A stretch of DNA of 30,298 bases from a virus. Every line of letters starts with the position of its first letter. The stretch's first letter is position 1. A program made the translations under genes and the position numbers. The stretch lies in the IMG/VR virus record IMGVR_UViG_3300023174_000487, positions 1-30,298 of that record; one strand, 5' to 3'. Below the pieces are notes generated by a model that searched no databases, was not told where the DNA came from, and was given only the letters and a program-made list of their open reading frames with translations. Positions 1 to 8,800 of this stretch are shown here, piece after piece.

Positions 1-643
1 AAGAAATAAAATCTTGGTAAGTCATTGTCTTTACATTGACATTTCTGCGCCATAATTCTGGTATGTTATGTTCTATTCCCACTGTATAAAAAGTTGTATT
101 TTTGTAGGTTTGTATGACTCTGTTAACATTTTTTTGCCAATTGGAGTTTATAGATGGGGTATCATTGTTATAACCTAGTAAAAAAATCTCTTGGTGTCCA
201 TCAAATGCCGCAAGGTAAACAGCATGGCTTAAATCATCAAGGCCCGGTTGATATGGTATAATATAAAACAATCCAGGATTAGTCAAACACACTGATGTAG
301 ACGAATAAACAATGTTGTCTTTTGCATAGTCCCTGGCATCGTTTATTTTTTCTCGATCTGTGACCACATAAAAATCTAGATTTAAATATTCATTGCTGTT
401 ACCAGTACCGTAAGTTTGCAAGCGTTTGGTGCCCAATAGGCCGCCCTGGTGATTTTTTAAATGTTTAAGATGAAACTGTGGAAGATCTGTGTCGCCGCTT
501 ATAACTGCGGCACGGCCACTGATGTGTTGGTTTGTTATGGGATTTTCCATCCACTCACGTTGCTCAACTTTTTTTCCATTTTGAAAAGTAGTTTTAATCA
601 AAATATGCTCGCCGTCATAATCTTGTCGATGTTTTTCTAACAT
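1..643 (-). CDS. DUF115-like Rossmann-fold protein, partial (3' end outside window)
   Basis: This frame is open from an ATG at 641-643 to the left edge: 214 codons are visible and there is no stop, so the C-terminus is missing. The ATG overlaps the stop of the upstream 711-residue fibre gene in a TAATG junction. GGGAG lies about 6 bases before the ATG, which fits translational coupling. The core begins near residue 44 with a beta strand and glycine turn (AAVISGDTD). It continues with an LKHLKNHQG helix, a strand LDFYVVTD, then GHQEIFLLGYN and NWQKNVNRVIQTY. The same order of motifs occurs in the 195-residue protein at 16204-16791 (HHKNIFLVGFD, NWVKQLTKVI), so the two look like paralogues. The fold resembles DUF115/MptE-like or sugar-transfer-associated Rossmann domains. 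That family call is from memory of motif shape, and no function is shown. The first ~40 residues are extra relative to the paralogue. Confidence 0.72.
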   Translation of the reverse strand, partial: MLEKHRQDYDGEHILIKTTFQNGKKVEQREWMENPITNQHISGRAAVISGDTDLPQFHLKHLKNHQGGLLGTKRLQTYGTGNSNEYLNLDFYVVTDREKINDARDYAKDNIVYSSTSVCLTNPGLFYIIPYQPGLDDLSHAVYLAAFDGHQEIFLLGYNNDTPSINSNWQKNVNRVIQTYKNTTFYTVGIEHNIPELWRRNVNVKTMTYQDFIS

Positions 644-2778
644 TAAAATCTCCCTATAATTATTTCAATCATACCCGGAATGGTGTTGTTGTATTCTTCC
701 AGGGCTTTACCAATAACACAACCAGGACGATAAAATGCAGAGTTTAACACTGTTGCAATTCCTTCCTGGTGACTGGCAACTAATAAATCGCCACGCTTAA
801 TCTTGCCAACTACTTGACAAGGAACTCTCCCAGTAAATGCCACAGCTACTACATGTTCGCCCTGTAATCCACTATTCATTAGATAAGCTGGATTAGCACT
901 CACTGTACCAACAATTGTGGTGGAGTAATAGTCCTTGCTACTTGTGACTTCTTTATCCCCACCAATGCATAAAACTGTGCCAACTGGATAGGCTTTATCT
1001 GCTAGATAATTTTCTGCCAAGTCAGCATATTGTGCTGTTGTTGCTTTGGCAAATACTGTGTTAAATGTAGTAGTTGAGCTACCAATATTACCAACTCCAG
1101 TTGTAGCACCATTGACAATGGCTGTGGCGGCTGCACCTGAGTTTACTGTGATTGCACCACTCACTGTGAGTGCAGTCAATGTGCCCACACTTGTAATATT
1201 ACCTTGTGCGGCTGTGGTCACGGTACCAGCAGTGGTAGCACTTGTTGCTGTAGGAACTGTTCCAGTAACACTCACTGTTACTGCACCAGTTGCGGCGCTG
1301 ACTGCAATATTTGTGCCTGCTACAACACTGGTCACTCCAGTGTTGGTAAAGGTGACTGCCCCTGTTGCGGCGCTTACACCAATACCTGTGCCGGCCACTG
1401 CTGACCCAACCCCACCGTGCGTGTGGTCTTCTCTAGCATATTTTAAACTTGTGCCAACTGCGGCTGTACCAATTGTCACCGGAGTTAATGCGCCGGCCTG
1501 GCCTACCACAAATGCTGTAGTTGCAGCCTGTGTTGTATTAGTGTTTGCAGTTGCAGTTGGAATTGCCAAGTTACCAGCTGTGGTTATATTGCCACCTGTG
1601 ATGTTGCCAGTTACAGCCAAACTTGTCAAAGTGCCTACTGATGTGATGTTGGTTTGTGCGGCTGTGGTCAATGTTCCCACGATGCTGGTACCGCTCAAAT
1701 TACCTGAAGTGATGTTGCCGGTTACAGCCAAACTTGTAAGTGTGCCCACACTTGTGATGTTGGCCTGAGACGCACCACTCACTGTGGCTGCATAACTTGT
1801 TGTTGGTATACTCAGTGTGCCAGTTATGTTGGCGCCAGGGATTGATGTTAAACCAGCACCAGATCCGTTAAATTGACTGCCAGTTACTTGTCCAGACGCA
1901 CTTACTACACCAGTTACATACACACCAGTTGAAGCAAACACAGCTACGTTTGAAACACCACCAACTGAGATATTAGCGTTGCCACCCGAAGTACCCACAT
2001 TGGCTTCGGTGGTTCCGTTGAATATTTTGCTAGCACTTAGTCCAGTCACTGTACTTGCGTTACCAAATAAGTATGCGCCAGTTACGTTACCAGTTGTACT
2101 GATGTTACCACCAGTTACATTACCAGTAACACTTACAGTTGTACCTGTGTGAGTTGTGGCATTGACGTTGGCGCCACCTAGTATGTTACCACCCGTGATA
2201 TTACCCGTGGCACTTAGTGTACCACCAGTAGTTAAGTTACCGCCAGTGATGGTGCCAGTTGCTGAAATCAATCCCGTGACATATTCACCAGTATTGGCAT
2301 ATACTGCAACATTGCTACCAGCCACAGCAATTGACACGTTGGATCCACTAGTCACTACAACATTACTTGTGCCTGAAGAAATTGAGTTGGCAGAATAATT
2401 CTGCACAAAAGTCAACGCAGTCGTACCAACGGTTATAGGATCGTTTGTAGTGAGCTTCCACTGGGTGTCGGCATATGTTGTGCCTTCAGTGACCATGATG
2501 ATCATACCAGCATCAATATCGCCAGTTTCGTTGCCATCACTTGTTCGTGTCCAAGTACCGTTTGATCCTGTTCCCACTGTAGAAACATAATATAATCCGT
2601 TTTGATTGCTGGTGCTTTGTCCAACAACCAACACTCTATTGCCAGCCGACAAGCTAACACCATCGACCGCAACGGGAGCACCGCCACTGAGTGTGACGTT
2701 AGACACAGCGACTACACGCACCGATTGCTTGTAGTCAATGTTTGAAATTTGTTGAGCAGTGATTCTAGTTAAACCCAT
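643..2778 (-). CDS. Tail fibre-like mosaic protein (711 aa) with repeat body and YADLAE C-terminal domain
   Basis: This is a predicted virion fibre or appendage protein. Residues ~15-127 form a module (AVDGVSLSAGNRVLVVGQ, NGLYYV, ending near TTALTFVQ) that also occurs twice in the 2680-residue neighbour. The middle is a Gly/Asn/Thr-rich body with TGN(I/V)TGGN-type units and SVGTLTSLAVTGNITSGN-type units. A DHTH element near residue 450 (KYAREDHTHGG) is typical of tail-fibre shafts. The last ~135 residues (AQYADLAENY, GTVSANPAYLMNSGL, GRVPCQVVG, GKALEEY) are clearly homologous to the C-terminus of the 2680-residue protein. They resemble phage C-terminal trimerisation or self-cleaving domains such as Peptidase_G2, though that link is inference. 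There is no signal peptide or membrane segment. A CTAAATA box and a tandem terminator lie upstream, so the gene may be its own transcription unit with the DUF115-like gene behind it. Confidence 0.85.
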   Translation of the reverse strand: MGLTRITAQQISNIDYKQSVRVVAVSNVTLSGGAPVAVDGVSLSAGNRVLVVGQSTSNQNGLYYVSTVGTGSNGTWTRTSDGNETGDIDAGMIIMVTEGTTYADTQWKLTTNDPITVGTTALTFVQNYSANSISSGTSNVVVTSGSNVSIAVAGSNVAVYANTGEYVTGLISATGTITGGNLTTGGTLSATGNITGGNILGGANVNATTHTGTTVSVTGNVTGGNISTTGNVTGAYLFGNASTVTGLSASKIFNGTTEANVGTSGGNANISVGGVSNVAVFASTGVYVTGVVSASGQVTGSQFNGSGAGLTSIPGANITGTLSIPTTSYAATVSGASQANITSVGTLTSLAVTGNITSGNLSGTSIVGTLTTAAQTNITSVGTLTSLAVTGNITGGNITTAGNLAIPTATANTNTTQAATTAFVVGQAGALTPVTIGTAAVGTSLKYAREDHTHGGVGSAVAGTGIGVSAATGAVTFTNTGVTSVVAGTNIAVSAATGAVTVSVTGTVPTATSATTAGTVTTAAQGNITSVGTLTALTVSGAITVNSGAAATAIVNGATTGVGNIGSSTTTFNTVFAKATTAQYADLAENYLADKAYPVGTVLCIGGDKEVTSSKDYYSTTIVGTVSANPAYLMNSGLQGEHVVAVAFTGRVPCQVVGKIKRGDLLVASHQEGIATVLNSAFYRPGCVIGKALEEYNNTIPGMIEIIIGRF

Positions 2779-2798
2779 GTGTGTACCATAATTGTTTA

Positions 2799-2806
2799 TA
2801 TTTAGC
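2799..2806 (-). promoter_or_regulatory. Candidate late promoter box for the 711-aa fibre gene
   Basis: The minus strand reads GCTAAATATAAAC, matching the T4 late box TATAAATA at 6 of 8 positions. It lies 20 bases before the ATG at 2778 and directly downstream of a strong terminator. That is where a new promoter would be needed to express the 711-residue gene. No start site is proven. Confidence 0.45.
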
Positions 2807-2809
2807 CAA

Positions 2810-2836
2810 AAAAATAGGACTTAAAGTCCTATTTTT
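2810..2836 (-). terminator. Rho-independent terminator, perfect 13-bp arms
   Basis: Arms at 2810-2822 and 2824-2836 are perfect reverse complements around a single centre base (AAAAATAGGACTT / AAGTCCTATTTTT). Read on the minus strand, the stem runs into T7. It follows the stop of the 2680-residue gene and should end that transcript. The A/T ends make it usable in both directions, but no plus-strand gene needs it here. Confidence 0.85.
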
Positions 2837-2838
2837 GG

Positions 2839-2859
2839 GACAGGGCTATAAACCCTGTC
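2839..2859 (-). terminator. Second hairpin of the tandem terminator
   Basis: GACAGGG at 2839-2845 pairs with CCCTGTC at 2853-2859 around a 7-base loop. It sits 20 bases after the stop of the giant repeat gene and just before the longer T-tailed hairpin. It has no T tract of its own, so it may protect the 3' end or assist termination rather than act alone. Confidence 0.6.
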
Positions 2860-2879
2860 TTGGTTGATTACATAGCAGT

Positions 2880-5800
2880 TTAGTTACGACCAACAACAAC
2901 TTCAATTGTGCCTTCGGCACCATCAAAGTTCTCCAGGGCCTTGCCAATAATAGTACCAGCACGTGCCGCATTATCAACTCGGGCTGCACCGTTACCGGCT
3001 GCCACCAGCATGTCACCTTTGCGTACTGCGCCAACTACTCGACATGGTACACGACCTTGCAATGCTACCACAGCAACAAATTCACTCTCTAATCCCTCAT
3101 TCATTACAAATCCAGGATTAGTAGATATTACACCAGCAATTCTGCTTGTGCTATCTTCTGTAGCTTGTGTAACTTCTGCATCGCCACCAAACATAACCAC
3201 TGTACCAGGAGCATAATCAGCATCTGCTGTATACTTTTCTGCCAAGTCGGCGTATTGTGCTGTTGTTGCTTTGGCAAATACTGTGTTAAATGTAGCACCG
3301 GATGCACCAATGTTGCCAGCGCCGCTGGTGCCACCGTTGACAATAGCAGTTACGCCGTTAGACGAGTTCACTGTAATTGCACCACTCACTGTGAGTGCAG
3401 TCAATGTACCCACTGAAGTGATGTTGCCTTGTGCGGCAGTGGTCACGGTACCAGCTGTGGTTGCACTTGTTGCCGCACCACTCAATGTTGCAGTAATTGT
3501 ACCTGCACTAAAGTTACCGCTTGCGTCACGTGCAACAATTGCACTTGCTGTATTTGCGTTAGTAGCTGTTGAACCTAGAGTAACTGCACCACTCGACACA
3601 CTAGCAGTAATGCCGCCACCATTGGCCAAACTGGTAACACCAGTGTGCGTGTGATCTGCACGAGCGTAGCGTGTACTTGTACCAACAGTGTTGGTGCCAA
3701 TACTAGTTGGAGTTGTTGAGCTAGCCTGACCAATCACATACGCAGTAGTTGCCAATTGTGTTGTGTTTGTATCTGCTGCCGCTGTTGCCGAACTTGCGTT
3801 ACCACTTACAGCCAAGCTACCCAAAGTGCCCACTGATGTGATGTTGGTTTGTGACGCAGTGGTCAATGTTCCCACAATGCTGGTACCACTTAGGTTACCT
3901 GAAGTAATATTGCCGGTTACTGCCAAACTACCCAGGGTACCCACGGACGTCAAACTACTTGCAGTTACGCCACTAGCCAATGTTGCACCACTCAATGTAC
4001 CAGCCGGGGCAACAACTGCGGTTGTGCTAGCGGCTGTTAGCTGACCTTGTTGATTAACAGTGAAAGTTGGGATTGCTGTTGAGCTACCATAGCTGGTAGC
4101 AGTGACAGCAGTGTTACTAATACTAAACTGTGAACCGGTTAATGTTAATCCTGTACCAGCAGTGTATGTACCAGCACCAGAAAATTGTGTGAAGTCAATG
4201 GCATCAGTGCCAATAGTTGCCACAGTACTTGTTTGTACCCAACCAGTATTATCATACAATGTTCCAGCGGTTACAAATGTAAAGTCACCGGCTTCTATTT
4301 CAGGAACTGTGTTATAATCTGTTGCACGTGTTAATACTGTTGCACTTGTGCGAACATATATACCATTATTTGCGGCAGTTCCTTCGTTCTTGACAAGAAT
4401 ACGCATGCCATTTGACAATGTGACACCGTCAATGGTTGTGTATGTTCCTGTTGTGGTCAATGTTGCGCCAACTCCAGCTGTGCCGTTATTATATGTAACA
4501 GTACCGCCTGATATTGTTGCTAGTGTTGTGTTTGTAGCTGCACCGCAAGCGTCGTGTATGTTCAAGCCTTGTGAAACATCATCAACATATTGTTTTGTTG
4601 CGGCATCAGTTCCGTTGACCGGAGTAGCCAGACTAGTAATATTGAAGCTATTTAAGTTAACGTTACCACCAAATGAACCTGTACCAGATACTGCTAAACT
4701 ACTTAATGTACCCACCGAAGTGATGTTGGTCTGTGCGGCAGTAGTCAATGTACCTACAATGTTTGTGGCACCCAAGTTGCCCACGTTGGCATTGCCAGTG
4801 GCATTGAGGGTACCTGTAATATTAGCACCAGTTGTGGTTGCAATCAGCACATTGGTGCCGTTGGGTGCTAAGTTGACGTTGCCACTTGCACCTGTTATCA
4901 ATGATAGTGCGCCTGTATCAACAATATTGCCTGTTACAAGCAAATTGCCACCACTTACATTACCTGTTGCAACAACCTGACCAGCTGTGGTCAGGTTGCC
5001 ACCTGCAACGTTGGCTGTGACTGTCAGCGATCCCAAAGTGCCCACTGATGTGATGTTGGTTTGTGACGCAGTGGTCAATGTTCCCACAATGCTGGTACCA
5101 CTTAGGTTACCTGAAGTGATGTTGCCGGTTACTGCCAAACTACCTAAAGTGCCCACTGAAGTGATGTTGGTCTGTGCCGCTGTGGTCAATGTTCCCACAA
5201 TGTTAGTGGCACCCAAGTTACCAACGTTGGCATTGCCTGTGGCATTCAATGTGCCAGCAATGTTGGCACCTGTACTAGTTACAACCACAACGTTGGCTGT
5301 TGCTGCCGCGCTAACAGTCACGTTACCATTCAAGAATGTTCTAACGTTAGCACTACCATTTTGTATTGATGTAGCATCAATGCCTGTTAACTGACTACCA
5401 TTACCTAGAATGTAACTACCAGTTATGTTACCACTTGCACTTAGTGTGCCAGCAATGTTAGCGCCAGTAGTAGTAAACACAGCAACATTGCTTGCGCCAC
5501 CAACTGTGATGTTGGCATTGCCACTGGCTGTTTGAATATCAATACTGGTAGTACCGTTTTGTAGCCTGTCGCCCAAGATGTTACCACTCAGTGTAGCGTT
5601 ACCACTCACAGTCAAGTTGCCTGCAATGTCAACAAGTCCTGGGCTCACTGTCATGACTGTTACGCCGTTGACTGCTGTGACAACGTTGCCACCGCTAGAT
5701 ATCACGTCAACTTTAGAAGTACCGAAGCTGATCTTGTTTGCGGATACGTTCAAGTTGGTTATTCCACTACCATCGCCAGAAATTACGCCACCAGTGACCA

Positions 5801-8800
5801 CCAAGTTGCCAACAACATTGACGTTGGCCGCTGTGTCACTGGCAGTAACTGATGCTCCTGCAGCACCAACAAGTCCAGACACTGTTGATGTGGTGGTTAA
5901 GATTCTAAAATCAATGTAGTCTGTGGATTCAGGAGCTTCAGTAAATGTACACACATTGCCTGCAATACTGTAAGCTGTGGTTGGAATCTGAACCACACCG
6001 TTGATTGCAACAATTGTACTGGCAGTTGTGCTGTTTCCTGGCAGTGTAAATGCTGTCTGCACTCCGTTACCAACTTGTGTGTTGGCTGTGATGACAGTGA
6101 ATGTTGATCCAGCAGTTTCCCACGAGTCATTGTCGTAGAATTCCAGATTGTTAAGACTGGTGTTGAAACGCATCATACCTGTGACACCAGTTGCTGGCCG
6201 TTGTGCTGTGTTTCCAACTGGAAGTTTAATACTATTAACAGTGTTAAATGCCACAATGGAATTGGCAACTTGAGTGCTATTACCAAAGCTAGCTGTGCCA
6301 GTACCACCATCAGCATAGAATGTGTATCCGGTCAGGCTGTTTACAGCAAAATCAACGTCTTGAAGAGCGTCATTAATAAAAACATAGCCGCTTACGCCAG
6401 TAATGTTATTACCACTGATGCGAATATTGCCAAGACTGGCTAGACCAGCAGTTGTAATGTTGCCGCCAGTGATGTTGCCAGTCACTGATGCTAAACCTGC
6501 TGTGATTAAATTACCACCAGTGATGTTACCAGTGGCTGTTATCAACCCAGCAGTGCCCAGGTTACCCACATTGGCATTGCCTGTGGCACTTAATGTACCA
6601 CCTGTAACCAGGTTACCACCTGTAATGGTGCCAGTTGCTGTTATCAAACCAGCAGTGCTGATATTTCCATGTATGGCATTGCCAGTACTGCTCATAATAC
6701 CGGCTGTAATAACGTTACCACCAGTGATGTTACCTGTGGCTGTTACCACGCCACCAGTATTAATGTTACCACCAGTTAAGTTGCCAGTTGCAAGAACACC
6801 TGCACTGGTATTAACATTGCCAGTTGCTGTTATCAATCCAGCTGTGATTAAATTACCACCAGTGATGTTGCCTGTGGCTGTTATCAAGCCAGCAGTGGTA
6901 TAATTTCCTGCAGTTGAGTTCCCAGTAGCACTCATTATGCCAGCAGTTAAGATATTGCCACCAGTGATGTTACCAGTTGCTGTTACTACGCCAGCTGTGG
7001 TCAAGTTGCCGCCTGTGACGTTGGCTGTGGATGTAATGTTACCTGTGGCTGTTATCAAACCAGCAGTGCCCAAGTTACCCACATTGGCATTGCCTGTAGC
7101 ACTTAATGTACCACCTGTGATCAAGTTGCCACCAGTGATGTTACCAGTGACTGTGGCTAAACCAGCTGTGGTCAAATTGCCACCAGCAACGTTGGCTGTA
7201 GATGTAATGTTGCCTGTGGCTGTTATCAAGCCAGCAGTGCTGATATTTCCGTGTATGGCATTGCCAGTACTGCTCATAATACCGGCTGTAATAACGTTAC
7301 CACCAGTGATGTTACCAGTGGCTGTTACTACACCAGCTGTGGTCAAATTGCCACCTGTAACGTTACCAGTTGCAAGAACACCTGCACTGGTATTGACATT
7401 GCCAGTTGCTGTTATCAAGCCAGCAGTGCCCAAGTTACCCACATTGGCATTGCCAGTGGCACTTAGTGTGCCACCTGTGATTAAATTGCCACCAGTGATG
7501 TTGCCAGTTGCTGTTACTAAACCAGCTGTGTTTAAGTTGCCACCAGCAACGTTGGCTGTAGATGTAATGTTACCTGTGGCTGTTATCAAGCCAGCAGTGC
7601 CCAAGTTACCCACATTGGCATTGCCAGTGGCACTTAGTGTGCCACCTGTGATTAAATTGCCACCAGTTATTGTTCCTGTAGCTGTTACTACACCAGCTGT
7701 GTTTAAGTTGCCACCAGTAATGTTGCCAGTACTGCTCATAATACCAGCAGTTAAGATATTGCCACCAGCAACGTTGGCTGTAGATGTAATGTTACCTGTG
7801 GCTGTTATCAAGCCAGCAGTGCCCAGGTTGCCCACATTGGCATTGCCTGTGGCACTTAGTGTGCCACCAGTGATCAAGTTGCCACCTGTGATAGTGCCTG
7901 TGGCTGTTACTACAGCAGTGCCCAGGTTGCCCACATTGGCATTGCCTGTGGCACTTAGTGTACCACCTGTAACTAAGTTACCACCGGTAACATTGCCGGT
8001 AACGCTTAGGCTTGTACCGGTTGCCGCACCAATGTTTGGCGTGGTTAAGTTTGCGCTGGCTTTGACAATGACGTTGCCACCAGCATCAAATGCTGTAGTA
8101 TTGTTGTCAACTTTGGCAGAGAGTACAGTTCCGTTGATGCTGATACCATTACCAGCTGTGTATGTTTGTGAACTACTGAATTGAGCAAACGTAATACTGC
8201 TGGTACCAAAAGTGATAGTCCCACTTGGAGCATCAACAATCCAAGCACTGGCAGCATTGACACTTCCACCGCTGACAAAGAAATAATCATTGACACTTAG
8301 GTCAGTAGAACTGTTTGGCCCATATGTGTCTGCGTCTGTTGTTCTAGTGATAACAGTTGGACTTGTGTATTGATACACACCGTTCTGTGTGGCGTCAGCT
8401 TGGTTCTTGACAAGAATTCGTGTGCCAACTGTTTGTACGTTGGCAGTGTCAATTAAGTTGAATGTTCCTGTTGTTGTCAATGTTGCACCAACTCCAGCTG
8501 TGCCGTTGTTGTACGTAATAGTACCACCTGTGGCTGTGGCCAATGTGGTAGTTGTTGCTGCCAACACTGCTTGGTGATATGCTATTTGGGTCGACACCAT
8601 GTTGTCAACATAGATCTTGCTGGCAGCATCGTTGTCTTGTACAGGCTGATTTACGCCATTGATGTACTTGTTGTTTAATACAATGTTACCAGTTGGTTCT
8701 AAATTAAGGTTACCAACTGTGGTTTTAATAGTTAATGCGGCTGTGTTGTTAACACTCGAAGTGTTGACATTGCCACCGTTTACGTTGCCAGTGGCACTTA

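Noticed and set aside
643-3654. Cys-rich plus-strand frames inside the fibre genes (for example near 1204-1404 and 3165-3416)
   Set aside because: They are shadows of Gly/Thr/Ala codons on the coding strand. The minus-strand proteins have clear homologous domains.
6403-8184. Long plus-strand open frames (166 and 415 residues) rich in Val/Pro/Leu across the repeat array
   Set aside because: They are mirror images of the minus-strand repeats: the 51-bp period keeps the opposite strand free of stops. There are no SDs, and the VKLPPVMLPVAV-type sequence is unlike a natural protein here.
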